Assembly: GCF_001037465.1 (NCBI RefSeq)
Contig: NZ_LFCV01000008.1
Coordinates: 1-39,515 of the forward strand
Direction: 5' to 3'
Source: Xenorhabdus khoisanae
Lineage (GTDB): Bacteria; Pseudomonadota; Gammaproteobacteria; Enterobacterales; Enterobacteriaceae
DNA: 39,515 nucleotides
The notes beneath the pieces are model-generated. The model did no database searches and was not told the origin of the DNA. It saw nothing but the letters and a program-made list of their open reading frames with translations. This document shows, one piece after another, positions 28,634 to 36,575 of the stretch (position 1 is the stretch's first letter; the number at the start of each line of letters is the position of its first letter). The translations under genes and the position numbers were made by a program.

Positions 28634-29040
28634 ATCTGTCCTTAGTAAATGATTAATAAATAAAAACTGGCAACACAGGCTTTTGGATCTGCATTACTTA
28701 TCCCCATCGTCTTTCAAGTTACAGCTTTGTTTTTGAAAGCTTGAAATTTATTGGCTATAGCTGTTCTTTATAAATGTTGTTTTATAGTTTCATAAGATCA
28801 CTAAAAACACATATTAATATTATTAAAAACTAGATATAAAAATGGGATTGAGATCTTGTTTTTATTAGATGATTTTAAAAGAAATTTATCTGATTGGTAA
28901 ATGAATCAAAGAAGGTTAATAAAATATTTCCATGTGGATAAAATTGTAAAATTCAATTCACAAAAAAGTAACGTGTAAATTTATTTATATGTTACTTTTC
29001 TAAATTAGAAATGTAATAAATTATTTCTTTATGCATAGAG
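28634..29040. other. AT-rich dcuB-aroF divergent region
   Basis: No protein gene is visible in the 552 bases between the dcuB and aroF starts. The dcuB-proximal part is very AT-rich. It holds a weak inverted repeat AAAAGTAAC/GTTACTTTT (28964-28972 and 28991-28999) and a TGATT-N8-AATCA dyad (28891-28908), whose spacing does not fit FNR. The aroF promoter and TyrR boxes lie further downstream. Confidence 0.5.
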
Positions 29041-29058
29041 GTGATGAAATTACATCAA

Positions 29059-29132
29059 TGTAAATATTTGTTTACGATAAATGGAAAGTATTTACATTAA
29101 TGGATTGTATTCTTTACGAGGCATGGTATGTT
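29059..29132 (+). promoter_or_regulatory. aroF promoter region with TyrR boxes
   Basis: A strong TyrR box, TGTAAA-N6-TTTACG, lies at 29059-29076 (11 of 12 consensus positions). A perfect right half-site TTTACA follows at 29091-29096, and a weak box TGGATT-N6-TTTACG at 29101-29118. A candidate promoter is -35 TTGTAT (29105-29110), 16 bp, -10 TATGTT (29127-29132). E. coli aroF has three TyrR boxes and is repressed by TyrR with tyrosine, so the same logic probably applies to the aroF-tyrA operon here. Confidence 0.72.
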
Positions 29133-29185
29133 ATCCAGCAGACACTTAAAAAACTCTAAATGGACAAGACAAGGCAGGTATAGAA

Positions 29186-30280
29186 ATGATCATGCAAAAA
29201 GATGCACTTAATAACGTTCATATTCTCGGTGAACAGGTTCTTATCACTCCAGAAGAACTGAAACAGAAATACCCATTGAGTAGCAACGATCTGCATGCCA
29301 TCACAAACGCGCGTAATACTATTGCTGATATCATTCAGCATCGTGATCCTCGTTTATTAGTGGTATGTGGTCCATGTTCAATTCATGACGTGGATGCTGC
29401 CTTGGATTACGCCCGCCGTTTGAAAATACTCTCTGCTGAATTGAGTGATTGTCTGTATATTGTAATGCGTGTCTATTTTGAAAAGCCTCGTACAACGGTC
29501 GGTTGGAAAGGCTTAATCAGTGATCCTTACATGGATGGTTCGTTTGATATGGACGCAGGGCTGCATATTGCCCGCCGCCTGTTATTAAATCTGGTCGAAA
29601 TGGGATTACCTTTGGCGAATGAGGCGCTTGACCCCAATAATCCACAGTATCTGGGCGATTTGTTTAGTTGGTCAGCGATTGGTGCAAGAACAACTGAGTC
29701 TCAAACCCATCGGGAAATGGCGTCGGGTTTATCGGTATCAGTTGGGTTTAAAAATGGTACGGATGGTAATTTGAATACCGCAATTAACGCCATGAAAGCT
29801 GCTGCAATGCCTCATCGCTTTATGGGCATCAATCAGTCAGGTCAGGTTTGTTTGCTACAAACCCAAGGAAATCCGAACGGGCATGTGATCTTACGTGGCG
29901 GAGCGGCACCAAATTACAGTGCTGAACATGTTGCTGACTGTGAACACCAAATGATGAAAGCAGGGCTGACGCCATCACTGATGATTGATTGTAGTCACGG
30001 TAATTCTAATAAAGATTTTCGTCGTCAGAGCATGGTAGTGGATTCTGTTGCTGAGCAGATTATGTCTGGAAATCAGTCCATCATTGGCATCATGTTGGAA
30101 AGTCATATTAACGAAGGCAACCAATCCTCCGAACAGCCCCGCGCTGAGATGAAATATGGTGTGTCGGTAACTGACGCCTGCATTAATTGGCAGGCTACGG
30201 AGCAGGTATTAAGAAAATTACATCAACAAATTGCTCCACATTTAGCACACCGAAACACGATGATGAAAAAAGCAGGATAA
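29186..30280 (+). CDS. aroF: DAHP synthase, tyrosine-sensitive type
   Basis: Condenses phosphoenolpyruvate and erythrose-4-phosphate to DAHP, the entry step of the aromatic pathway. It is the Tyr-inhibited isoenzyme by sequence and by pairing with tyrA. The ATG at 29186 (364 aa) has GCAGGT six bases upstream; the ATG at 29192 aligns better with E. coli AroF ([11 protein letters not shown]) and is the alternative. Conserved motifs include [13 protein letters not shown] (about 57-69), [51 protein letters not shown] and [11 protein letters not shown]. The stop is five bases before the tyrA start, so translation is probably coupled. Confidence 0.97.
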   Translation: MIMQKDALNNVHILGEQVLITPEELKQKYPLSSNDLHAITNARNTIADIIQHRDPRLLVVCGPCSIHDVDAALDYARRLKILSAELSDCLYIVMRVYFEKPRTTVGWKGLISDPYMDGSFDMDAGLHIARRLLLNLVEMGLPLANEALDPNNPQYLGDLFSWSAIGARTTESQTHREMASGLSVSVGFKNGTDGNLNTAINAMKAAAMPHRFMGINQSGQVCLLQTQGNPNGHVILRGGAAPNYSAEHVADCEHQMMKAGLTPSLMIDCSHGNSNKDFRRQSMVVDSVAEQIMSGNQSIIGIMLESHINEGNQSSEQPRAEMKYGVSVTDACINWQATEQVLRKLHQQIAPHLAHRNTMMKKAG

Positions 30281-30285
30281 TCAAT

Positions 30286-31407
30286 ATGGCAGAAGAGTTG
30301 TCACAACTGAGGGAACAAATTGATGAGGTAGATAAAGCTTTATTAGCTTTACTGGCGAAGCGCCTGAATTTAGTGGCGCAGGTTGGGGAAGTTAAAAGCC
30401 AACTTGGTTTACCGATTTATGCACCTGACAGGGAGGCGACAATGCTGGCATCCCGTCGTCAGGAGGCTGAAGATATGGGAATTCCGCCTGATTTGATCGA
30501 AGATATCTTGCGCCGTATTATGCGGGAATCTTATGTCAGCGAAAACAACAAAGGTTTCAAAAAACTCTGCACTCACTTGGGGCCTGTGGTTATCGTCGGT
30601 GGTTCAGGCAAAATGGGTAAACTATTCAGCCGATTGCTGACTTTGTCAGGCTATGAAGTGAGAGTGCTTGAGGTTGGGGATTGGGATCACGCCGAAGATA
30701 TATTGGCTGATGCCGGAATGGTGATAATCAGCGTTCCGATTCATCTAACGGAAGACATTATTCGCCGCTTACCTCCTTTGCCAGAACAATGTATTTTGGT
30801 TGATCTTGCTTCCATCAAACACAAGCCATTAAATGCGATGCTTGACGTGCATCAAGGGCCTGTTTTAGGGTTACATCCTATGTTTGGGCCAGATGTAGGT
30901 AGCTTTGCTAAACAAGTCGTTGTGTATTGTGATGGGCGTTATCCAGAAGCATATCAATGGCTTTTGGAACAAATATCGGTATGGGGTGCGAGATTGCATC
31001 AAATCAGCGCAGCGCAACATGATAAAAATATGAGTTTCATTCAGGCCCTGCGTCATTTTTCTACTTTTTCTTACGGCCGACACCTTGCAAAAGAAGGTAT
31101 TGATTTACAGCAGTTACTTTCACTGTCTTCACCTATTTACAGATTGGAGCTAGTGATGGTGGGACGGTTATTTGCACAAGATCCCCAGTTATATGCTGAT
31201 ATCATTATGTCTAGCCCTGAGAATATTGAACTGATCCGTCGTTATCATCAAAGCTTTGGGCAAGCTTTGGAGATATTGGAAAATAAGGATAAATCGACAT
31301 TTATTGCGAGTTTTAACCAAGTCAGTGAATGGTTTGGCGATGAAGCAAGCCGCTTTATGAAAGAAAGCCGAACTCTTTTGCAACAGGCCAGTGATAGCAG
31401 GATATAG
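30286..31407 (+). CDS. tyrA: Bifunctional chorismate mutase / prephenate dehydrogenase (T-protein)
   Basis: Converts chorismate to prephenate and then to 4-hydroxyphenylpyruvate, the tyrosine branch. The ATG at 30286 gives 373 residues (E. coli 373) and the start [21 protein letters not shown] longer frame from 30187 merely overlaps the aroF end. The AroQ-type mutase domain spans about 1-95. The NAD-binding motif [17 protein letters not shown] is at about 101-117, and the dehydrogenase region has [16 protein letters not shown], the substrate-binding segment with [12 protein letters not shown], and [25 protein letters not shown]. It is the second gene of the aroF operon and converges with pheA. 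Confidence 0.97.
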   Translation: MAEELSQLREQIDEVDKALLALLAKRLNLVAQVGEVKSQLGLPIYAPDREATMLASRRQEAEDMGIPPDLIEDILRRIMRESYVSENNKGFKKLCTHLGPVVIVGGSGKMGKLFSRLLTLSGYEVRVLEVGDWDHAEDILADAGMVIISVPIHLTEDIIRRLPPLPEQCILVDLASIKHKPLNAMLDVHQGPVLGLHPMFGPDVGSFAKQVVVYCDGRYPEAYQWLLEQISVWGARLHQISAAQHDKNMSFIQALRHFSTFSYGRHLAKEGIDLQQLLSLSSPIYRLELVMVGRLFAQDPQLYADIIMSSPENIELIRRYHQSFGQALEILENKDKSTFIASFNQVSEWFGDEASRFMKESRTLLQQASDSRI

Positions 31408-31434
31408 CGAACACCTTAGTATGCTTATCATATG

Positions 31435-31460
31435 TTAAAACCGGATGTTTCCATCCGGTT
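31435..31460 (-). terminator. Terminator of pheA (between tyrA and pheA)
   Basis: AACCGGATG (31439-31447) and CATCCGGTT (31452-31460) are perfect 9-bp arms. On the minus strand the hairpin runs into TTTTAAC, giving a pheA terminator. On the plus strand the tail is poor, though it may still help stop tyrA. Confidence 0.85.
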
Positions 31461-31468
31461 GCTTATTG

Positions 31469-32623
31469 TTAGATTGGATCGATAGGAATGACATTCTCTG
31501 ATGGGTAACATCCCAACACTTTCAAAAAGTGAGTAATTTCTGACAGCTCTTTGAGCACCTGTTGCATTTTCATGGAACGCAGATTGGCTTGTACATCGAT
31601 ATAAAACATCTCTTCCCACGGCTTACCGTTTATTGGGCGGGATTCCAGCTTACTCATGACGATATCGTGCTTCTTCAAAATAATTAGCGCATCAACTAGT
31701 GCACCGGCTTGTTGTCCTGTTGACATGATAAACGTGGTTTTGGCTGGAACTTGGTCAGATACCTCAATAGATTTGCGGGCAACAACAATAAAGCGGGTAC
31801 TATTGTCTTGCTGATTAGCTAGATTGTTTTCTAAAACGTGTAATCCATAGAGCCCTCCACCTGCTTCACTGCCTAATGCTGCTACTTCTGGTGAGTTGAG
31901 TTCAGCGACTTTCTGCATAGCAGCGGCTGTACTTTCACAATAGACAATATTCCAGTGAGGGTATTTATTAAGATATTGATTACACTGTTGAAAAGGTTGA
32001 GAGTGACTATAAACGGTTTTTATCCTGGAAATCTCAGTCTGCCCGGAAATCAATAAACAGTGATTGATTGGCAGGGTTATCTCTCCAACAAGGGATAAAG
32101 GTGTATTCTGCAATAAATCATAAACTTCATTGATTGCCCCGGAACTTGTATTTTCCAGTGGTAGAATGCCGTAATCTGCCTGACCAATCTCGACCAATGA
32201 AAAGATATCAGGGAATTTGTGGCAACTGCACTCAACCAATTGATTAAAATGACGAGCAGAAAATTGGCGAGCCGCAATATGAGAATAGGAACCTTTTGGC
32301 CCAAGAAAAGTAATGCGGGCAGAATCATAAGGTGTTTGATTCAAGTGCTGTTGCAACAAAGCTTGTTGGGTGAGCACTGAATCTTCAATAATCATCTGAA
32401 AGAGCCGGGTAATGTAAAATCCATCTAAACCATGGGACTTACCTTTATCAATTAGTACATTTAATAGCTCTCGTTCACGGTTTTTATCTCGAATAGGGCG
32501 GTGATCGAGAAGTTTGGTTTGAGCGATACTGCTGGCTAACTGCCGACGTTTAGCGAGTAAGTCCAGTAGATCAGCATCAATATTACTAATTTCTTCTCGT
32601 AAATTGATTAAATCTCGTTCCAT
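31469..32623 (-). CDS. pheA: Bifunctional chorismate mutase / prephenate dehydratase (P-protein)
   Basis: Makes prephenate from chorismate and dehydrates it to phenylpyruvate, the phenylalanine branch. The 384 residues compare with 386 in E. coli. The N-terminal AroQ mutase is [29 protein letters not shown] (about 1-29). The dehydratase domain starts near 105 with [20 protein letters not shown] and contains [12 protein letters not shown] and [16 protein letters not shown]. The C-terminal ACT domain (about 299-384) carries the Phe-binding [18 protein letters not shown] motif for feedback inhibition. Expression is set by the attenuator directly upstream. Confidence 0.97.
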   Translation of the reverse strand: MERDLINLREEISNIDADLLDLLAKRRQLASSIAQTKLLDHRPIRDKNRERELLNVLIDKGKSHGLDGFYITRLFQMIIEDSVLTQQALLQQHLNQTPYDSARITFLGPKGSYSHIAARQFSARHFNQLVECSCHKFPDIFSLVEIGQADYGILPLENTSSGAINEVYDLLQNTPLSLVGEITLPINHCLLISGQTEISRIKTVYSHSQPFQQCNQYLNKYPHWNIVYCESTAAAMQKVAELNSPEVAALGSEAGGGLYGLHVLENNLANQQDNSTRFIVVARKSIEVSDQVPAKTTFIMSTGQQAGALVDALIILKKHDIVMSKLESRPINGKPWEEMFYIDVQANLRSMKMQQVLKELSEITHFLKVLGCYPSENVIPIDPI

Positions 32624-32690
32624 AGCGTGTTCCTGACCTTCTTATTATGGGGAGCGGTTGTGTTGTAGGTATTGCTTATAACCTATAAAC

Positions 32691-32719
32691 AAAAAAACCT
32701 CCCATCGGTAGGGAGGTTT
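32691..32719 (-). terminator. Attenuator terminator of pheA
   Basis: A 9-bp perfect stem (AAACCTCCC/GGGAGGTTT) with a seven-base loop and a T7 tract on the minus strand, about 70 bases before the pheA start. It forms when pheL is translated through to its stop. Confidence 0.92.
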
Positions 32720-32761
32720 TTGTTCGTCTTCTTGATTTCTTTTTAAAACGAAAAAACCTCC

Positions 32762-32809
32762 TTATGAGAAGGTGAAAAAGAAAAATAAGAAAGACAGATT
32801 GATAGTCAT
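32762..32809 (-). CDS. pheL: pheA operon leader peptide
   Basis: A 15-codon frame, MTINLSFLFFFFTFS, with six phenylalanines, four of them in a row. E. coli PheL is [15 protein letters not shown], also 15 residues, so length and composition agree although only the phenylalanine block and the TF near the end are shared. It lies just ahead of the antiterminator and terminator stems. The ribosome site before the ATG is weak (GAACCAA). Its role is to sense charged tRNA-Phe rather than to act as a peptide. Confidence 0.92.
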   Translation of the reverse strand: MTINLSFLFFFFTFS

Positions 32810-32852
32810 TTGGTTCGTTAGCACATTACTTTACACATTTAATAATGTACTT

Positions 32853-32881
32853 TAATTAACCTATTTGAAGGGACGTGTCAA
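32853..32881 (-). promoter_or_regulatory. Promoter of pheL-pheA
   Basis: A perfect -35 TTGACA reads on the minus strand at 32881-32876. About 17 bases on is a weak -10, TAATTA (32858-32853). The start would lie about 40 bases before pheL. The remaining gap to raiA (to 33012) contains nothing else that I recognise. Confidence 0.6.
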
Positions 32882-33012
32882 CAGAAGGCTTTTATCACCT
32901 TTATATTGCAAGCGGCTGTTTTGCCGAGAGCGTACTTAAGTTGGAGAACCTAAGCTGCATTGGATACATAGATTAGAAGGTAAAAAAACAGATAGATAAT
33001 GAAAACAGGCAG

Positions 33013-33037
33013 CAAAAACGCGCTCAGTGAGCGCGTT
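33013..33037 (-). terminator. Terminator of raiA
   Basis: On the minus strand AACGCGCTC (33037-33029) and GAGCGCGTT (33025-33017) form a perfect GC-rich 9-bp stem with a three-base loop and run into TTTG. In Salmonella the raiA 3' end yields an Hfq-bound small RNA (RaiZ); such a product is possible here but not shown. Confidence 0.88.
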
Positions 33038-33057
33038 AGAACAAGAATAAGGAATGA

Positions 33058-33390
33058 TTATACTTCTGGATCAAGGTTGGACTCTTTTACACTGTTATCT
33101 GCGCGACGAGCTTCTGCCTTATGTTGTACTTTATTGAGCTGACGCTCCAATTTTGTAAGTAGTTCGTTGATAGCAGCATACATGTCCTCATGTTTAGCAC
33201 TGGCAACCAATGTGCCATTCGGTGTGCCAATTGTGGCATCAACCAAAAATCCTTGCGGCTCTTTTGAGAGTACAATATGTGGACTAATTAGGTTGACTTG
33301 CCATTTGCTCAACTTATTTAGACGGTCTTCTACATGGCTACGAATTGCGGGGGTAATTTCCATTTGCTTACTAGTAATGTTTACTAACAT
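33058..33390 (-). CDS. raiA: Ribosome-associated translation inhibitor RaiA (pY)
   Basis: Binds in the 30S A and P sites during stationary phase or cold shock and keeps 70S ribosomes inactive but undimerised. I place the start at the ATG at 33390, giving 110 residues ([21 protein letters not shown]. coli 113) with GAGGTAAC just upstream; the frame continues 35 codons further to 33495 but those residues are not family-like. The core [24 protein letters not shown] and [22 protein letters not shown] match E. coli. The acidic C-terminal tail is short (NLDPEV). A CRP-like site and an octamer array lie upstream. Confidence 0.95.
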   Translation of the reverse strand: MLVNITSKQMEITPAIRSHVEDRLNKLSKWQVNLISPHIVLSKEPQGFLVDATIGTPNGTLVASAKHEDMYAAINELLTKLERQLNKVQHKAEARRADNSVKESNLDPEV

Positions 33391-33455
33391 ATAGTTACCT
33401 CTTAATGTTACTCCGTCTTCAATAAGCCCAGCATACCGCGCTTTTGGGCAAAAAG

Positions 33456-33471
33456 AATGATCTAAATCACT
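33456..33471 (-). promoter_or_regulatory. CRP-like site upstream of raiA
   Basis: AATGA-TCTAAA-TCACT at 33456-33471 resembles the CRP consensus TGTGA-N6-TCACA: three of five on one arm and four of five on the other, with the correct spacer. It lies about 70 bases before the raiA start. I recall cAMP-CRP control of raiA (yfiA) in E. coli. Confidence 0.45.
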
Positions 33472-33665
33472 TTTGTTGTGCGATTTCGAAAGCAAGTGAC
33501 AGAATTGTGATAGTCGAGGAAGTTATGGATAATTTTTGTTGCGGAGTGGTGCATTATGCGTCATTATCAGTCAGTTGTGGTATTATAAATTATGTTATAA
33601 TTTTATAATGTAAATTATTTTCGTCATGAAAATATTGTAAATGTCATTAAAATCATTCTAATTTT

Positions 33666-33753
33666 CCGCTAATCCGCTAATCCGCTAATCCGCTAATCCG
33701 CTAATCCGCTAATCCGCTAATCCGCTAATCCGCTAATCCGCTAATCCGCTAAT
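33666..33753. repeat. Octamer tandem repeat, 11 copies of CCGCTAAT
   Basis: Eleven perfect, head-to-tail copies of the 8-base unit CCGCTAAT (88 bases) lie between the raiA 5' region and the bamD terminator. There is no variation between copies, which indicates recent growth by slippage. It is noncoding on both strands. Copy number is likely to vary between isolates. The rest of the gap (33496-33665) is AT-rich with imperfect AT palindromes and no gene. Confidence 0.98.
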
Positions 33754-33775
33754 TAAAGAGTAAAAATCGGATGCC

Positions 33776-33808
33776 ATAAAAAAACAGCAACTGTTTAGCT
33801 GCTGTTTT
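33776..33808 (-). terminator. Terminator of bamD
   Basis: AAAACAGCA (33781-33789) and TGCTGTTTT (33800-33808) make a 9-bp stem. On the minus strand it runs into a T tract (33784-33776). It lies 33 bases past the bamD stop. Confidence 0.85.
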
Positions 33809-33841
33809 TGGATGCTTGCTTAAGTCTGATAAGGGCAAAAT

Positions 33842-34579
33842 TTATGCAGGATTGGCTGCGATAAGTTGTGCTACTTTATTGGCTTCAGCCGTTAACCCCA
33901 GTTCCTTATAAGCTGATTCCATATAAGGAAGGGCTTCCAAAGTCGCTTTAGTATCAGGATAATCTCGTAACATCTGTTCTACGCGATTGACAACTGCCAC
34001 ATAAGCGCTGCGTTTAGTGTAATATTTCACGACGGCAAGTTCATACTTAGCCAAGCGCTCCTTAAGGAATACTAAACGCTTGGTAGAGTCGGCTGCATAT
34101 TGACTATTTGGATAGTAACGCACGAGCTGATTGAAATCACGGAATGCGGCACGGGCATGTTCAGGGTCACGATCTGAACGATCAATACCGAAAAGGCCTT
34201 GTAATGCACTATCATCATCATCCAGAGCTTGTGAAACTAATCCACGCATATACATTACATAGTCTATATTAGGGTGGGTTGGATTCAAGCGCATGAAACG
34301 GTCAATGGATGCGAGAGCCAGTGGAAATTCAGCTGATTTGTAGTAGGCGTAGATCAAATCAAGCTGAACTTGTTGGGAGTACGGCCCAAAAGGATAACGG
34401 TTATCAAGGGATTCCAATTGCTTGATAGCCGCTTTATAGTTACCTTCTTGTAGCTTTTCCTGCCCGGTTGAATAAATTTGAGATGGCGGGATATCAGGAA
34501 CAGCATCCTTATTGCTGGAGCATCCAGATAAAACCAGGCTCAATGTGGTCGCTGCCACCAGATATTTCATGCGAATCAT
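33842..34579 (-). CDS. bamD: Outer-membrane assembly lipoprotein BamD
   Basis: Essential lipoprotein of the BAM complex; with BamA it recognises and folds outer-membrane beta-barrels. The ATG at 34579 gives 245 residues, the E. coli length, beginning [20 protein letters not shown]. The signal peptide ends in the lipobox LSGC, so Cys20 is the lipidated residue, and Ser after it favours outer-membrane sorting. Five TPR-like helix pairs follow, for example [42 protein letters not shown] longer frame to 34696 adds residues before the signal peptide and is not used. It is divergent from rluD, as in E. coli. Confidence 0.97.
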   Translation of the reverse strand: MIRMKYLVAATTLSLVLSGCSSNKDAVPDIPPSQIYSTGQEKLQEGNYKAAIKQLESLDNRYPFGPYSQQVQLDLIYAYYKSAEFPLALASIDRFMRLNPTHPNIDYVMYMRGLVSQALDDDDSALQGLFGIDRSDRDPEHARAAFRDFNQLVRYYPNSQYAADSTKRLVFLKERLAKYELAVVKYYTKRSAYVAVVNRVEQMLRDYPDTKATLEALPYMESAYKELGLTAEANKVAQLIAANPA

Positions 34580-34717
34580 CACGTGTTGATTATCCTCTGA
34601 GTGTTTTCTGGGAGACTGTCCATGAAGCTCCCGGCAAAATATAGAGTTACAATAGCACACTATTTTAAATGAAACGGCCTCGCCGTCAAAACTCAACGTA
34701 AAATATAGAAATTATAT

Positions 34718-35695
34718 ATGGCACAACAAATCCGACTTAATGCAATAGTCGCTGAATCTCAGCTTGGTCAACGTTTAGATCAAGCTTTGGCTGAATTGTT
34801 CTCTGATTATTCAAGATCACGTATAAAAGAGTGGATCTTGGATAATAAAGTTCAAGTTAACGGTAAATTAATTAATAAACCAAAAGAAAAAGTTCTGGGC
34901 GGTGAAGAAATTTTCATCAATGCTATCATTGAAGAAGATGCACGTTGGGAACCACAGGATATTGAATTGAATATTGTTTATGAAGATGACGATATTCTGG
35001 TAATCAATAAACCACGAGATTTGGTTGTTCATCCCGGAGCGGGTAACCCTGATGGTACAGTATTGAATGCGCTGTTATATCGTTACCCTGAAATTGCGGA
35101 TGTGCCTCGAGCAGGTATTGTTCACCGTCTCGATAAAGATACGACAGGATTGATGGTTGTCGCAAAAACTGTACCAGCACAAACTCGCTTGGTGGAATCC
35201 CTGCAATTACGCGAAATAACACGTGAGTATGAAGCTGTCGCGTTGGGATGCATGACGGCTGGTGGAATGGTAGAAGAACCGATTTCCCGTCATCCAACTA
35301 AACGGACACACATGGCAGTACATCCTATGGGAAAACCTGCTGTTACTCATTATCGAGTTATGGAGCATTTTCGTGCACATACCCGTTTGCGTTTGCGTTT
35401 GGAAACAGGCAGGACGCATCAAATTCGTGTACATATGGCGCATATTAAACATCCTTTGGTTGGAGATCCTCTGTACGGCGGACGTCCTCGTCCTTTAAAA
35501 GGAGCCTCAGACGAATTTCGCGAAGTGATGCGCAACTTTGATCGGCAAGCATTGCATGCCACCATGTTACGCCTTTACCATCCGATCACGGGTATTGAAA
35601 TGGAATGGCATGCACCGCTCCCGGATGACATGGTTAAATTGATTGAAGTAATGAAAGCAGACGCTGAAACTTTCAAAGATGAAATGGACTGGTAG
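34718..35695 (+). CDS. rluD: 23S rRNA pseudouridine 1911/1915/1917 synthase
   Basis: Makes the three pseudouridines of helix 69 in 23S rRNA; loss slows growth and hampers subunit assembly. The 325 residues compare with 326 in E. coli. An N-terminal S4 domain (LGQRLDQALAELFSDYSRSRIKEWILDNKVQVNGK, about 16-50) precedes the catalytic domain with VHRLDKDTTGLMVVAKT (about 136-152), where the Asp in RLDKDT is catalytic. RLETGRTHQIRVHMAHI is also conserved. The stop is four bases before the pgeF start, so the genes are probably coupled. Confidence 0.97.
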   Translation: MAQQIRLNAIVAESQLGQRLDQALAELFSDYSRSRIKEWILDNKVQVNGKLINKPKEKVLGGEEIFINAIIEEDARWEPQDIELNIVYEDDDILVINKPRDLVVHPGAGNPDGTVLNALLYRYPEIADVPRAGIVHRLDKDTTGLMVVAKTVPAQTRLVESLQLREITREYEAVALGCMTAGGMVEEPISRHPTKRTHMAVHPMGKPAVTHYRVMEHFRAHTRLRLRLETGRTHQIRVHMAHIKHPLVGDPLYGGRPRPLKGASDEFREVMRNFDRQALHATMLRLYHPITGIEMEWHAPLPDDMVKLIEVMKADAETFKDEMDW

Positions 35696-35699
35696 GTAA

Positions 35700-36446
35700 A
35701 TGACATCACTGATTTTTCCTGATTGGCCGCAGCCTGATAATGTTGGCGCTTGTAGTACAACCCGTTTGGGGGGCGTAAGCCTGCCTCCATACGACAGTTT
35801 AAACTTGGGTGCTCATGTTGGAGACAAACCAGAAAGTGTAGAGCAGAATAGAACATTGCTGGTTGAATATGCTCAATTGCCGCAACACCCCACTTGGTTG
35901 GAACAAGTACACGGAACACGTGTTATCACTCTCGGGAGTCAGTCACATGATGGTCAGTCACAGGAAAATAATCAGGCTGATGCCGTTTACACTAATATTC
36001 CGGGGCAGGTTTGTGCTGTTATGACAGCAGATTGCCTCCCCGTATTATTTTGCAGTATTTCAGGAGATGAAGTTGCAGCAGCTCATGCCGGATGGCGTGG
36101 GTTATGTGCAGGAGTATTGGAAAATACGGTATCTCGATTTAATGCAAAACCTGAAATGATCCGCGTGTGGTTGGGGCCAGCTATTGGCCCTGAAAAATTT
36201 GAGGTGGGCAGTGAAGTCAGGGATGCTTTCATTGCGACCAATCCTGATCTAGCGCAAGCCTTCACACCTTATGGTGATAAATTTCTGGCAAATATTTATT
36301 TACTGGCTAAATTAAAATTGCAGTCTGTAGGGATAACAGACATTTTCGGTGGAACTGCGTGCACAGCCACAGAGGAAAAAAACTTTTTCTCTTATCGTCG
36401 AGATGGTAACACTGGGCGAATGGCAACTTTAATCTGGTTGCGATGA
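35700..36446 (+). CDS. pgeF: Peptidoglycan editing factor PgeF (YfiH, DUF152)
   Basis: Cytosolic metalloenzyme of the multicopper polyphenol oxidase-like family. In E. coli it hydrolyses UDP-MurNAc-L-Ser, removing serine wrongly placed at position one of the stem peptide. The 248 residues carry the expected metal and active-site motifs: LEQVHGTRV (about 65-73), VMTADCLPVLF (about 102-112) and AAHAGWRGLCAGVLENTV (about 122-139). The C-terminal FGGTACTATEEKNFFSYRRDGNTGRMATLIWL is typical. It follows rluD and precedes clpB, the conserved enterobacterial order. Confidence 0.95.
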   Translation: MTSLIFPDWPQPDNVGACSTTRLGGVSLPPYDSLNLGAHVGDKPESVEQNRTLLVEYAQLPQHPTWLEQVHGTRVITLGSQSHDGQSQENNQADAVYTNIPGQVCAVMTADCLPVLFCSISGDEVAAAHAGWRGLCAGVLENTVSRFNAKPEMIRVWLGPAIGPEKFEVGSEVRDAFIATNPDLAQAFTPYGDKFLANIYLLAKLKLQSVGITDIFGGTACTATEEKNFFSYRRDGNTGRMATLIWLR

Positions 36447-36508
36447 CCTACCTTACAGGACGATCTTTAGTGTATAGCGGTCAGTTTTCAATTAACTTTT
36501 CAGAAGAC

Positions 36509-36537
36509 CTTGAATATTTAAGGAATGGCCTTATCTA
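36509..36537 (+). promoter_or_regulatory. Sigma-32-type promoter of clpB
   Basis: CTTGAA (36509-36514) as -35 and CCTTATCTA (36529-36537) as -10, 14 bases apart, fit the heat-shock consensus CTTGAA-N11-16-CCCCATNT and closely follow the E. coli clpB promoter. Transcription would start about 35 bases before the clpB ATG. Confidence 0.85.
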
Positions 36538-36575
36538 ATCTCCAGTAGCAAATTCTGACCAGTATTGGAGGTGTT

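Larger units (their letters stand above)
32624..32811 (-). promoter_or_regulatory. pheA leader: Phe attenuator
   Basis: Read on the minus strand, three exclusive structures are visible. Segment 1:2 is ACCTTC/GGAGGT around the pheL stop (pairing about 32756-32773). Segment 2:3, the antiterminator, pairs GGAGGTTTTTTCG (32761-32749) with CGAACAAAAACCTCC (32726-32712). Segment 3:4, the terminator, pairs AAACCTCCC (32719-32711) with GGGAGGTTT (32703-32695), followed by TTTTTG. A ribosome stalled at the Phe codons of pheL would free segment 2 and allow read-through into pheA. This is the known E. coli pheA logic. Confidence 0.9.

Noticed and set aside
28891-28908. FNR-like dyad upstream of dcuB (TGATT-N8-AATCA)
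   Set aside because: FNR sites need TTGAT-N4-ATCAA; the spacer here is too long.
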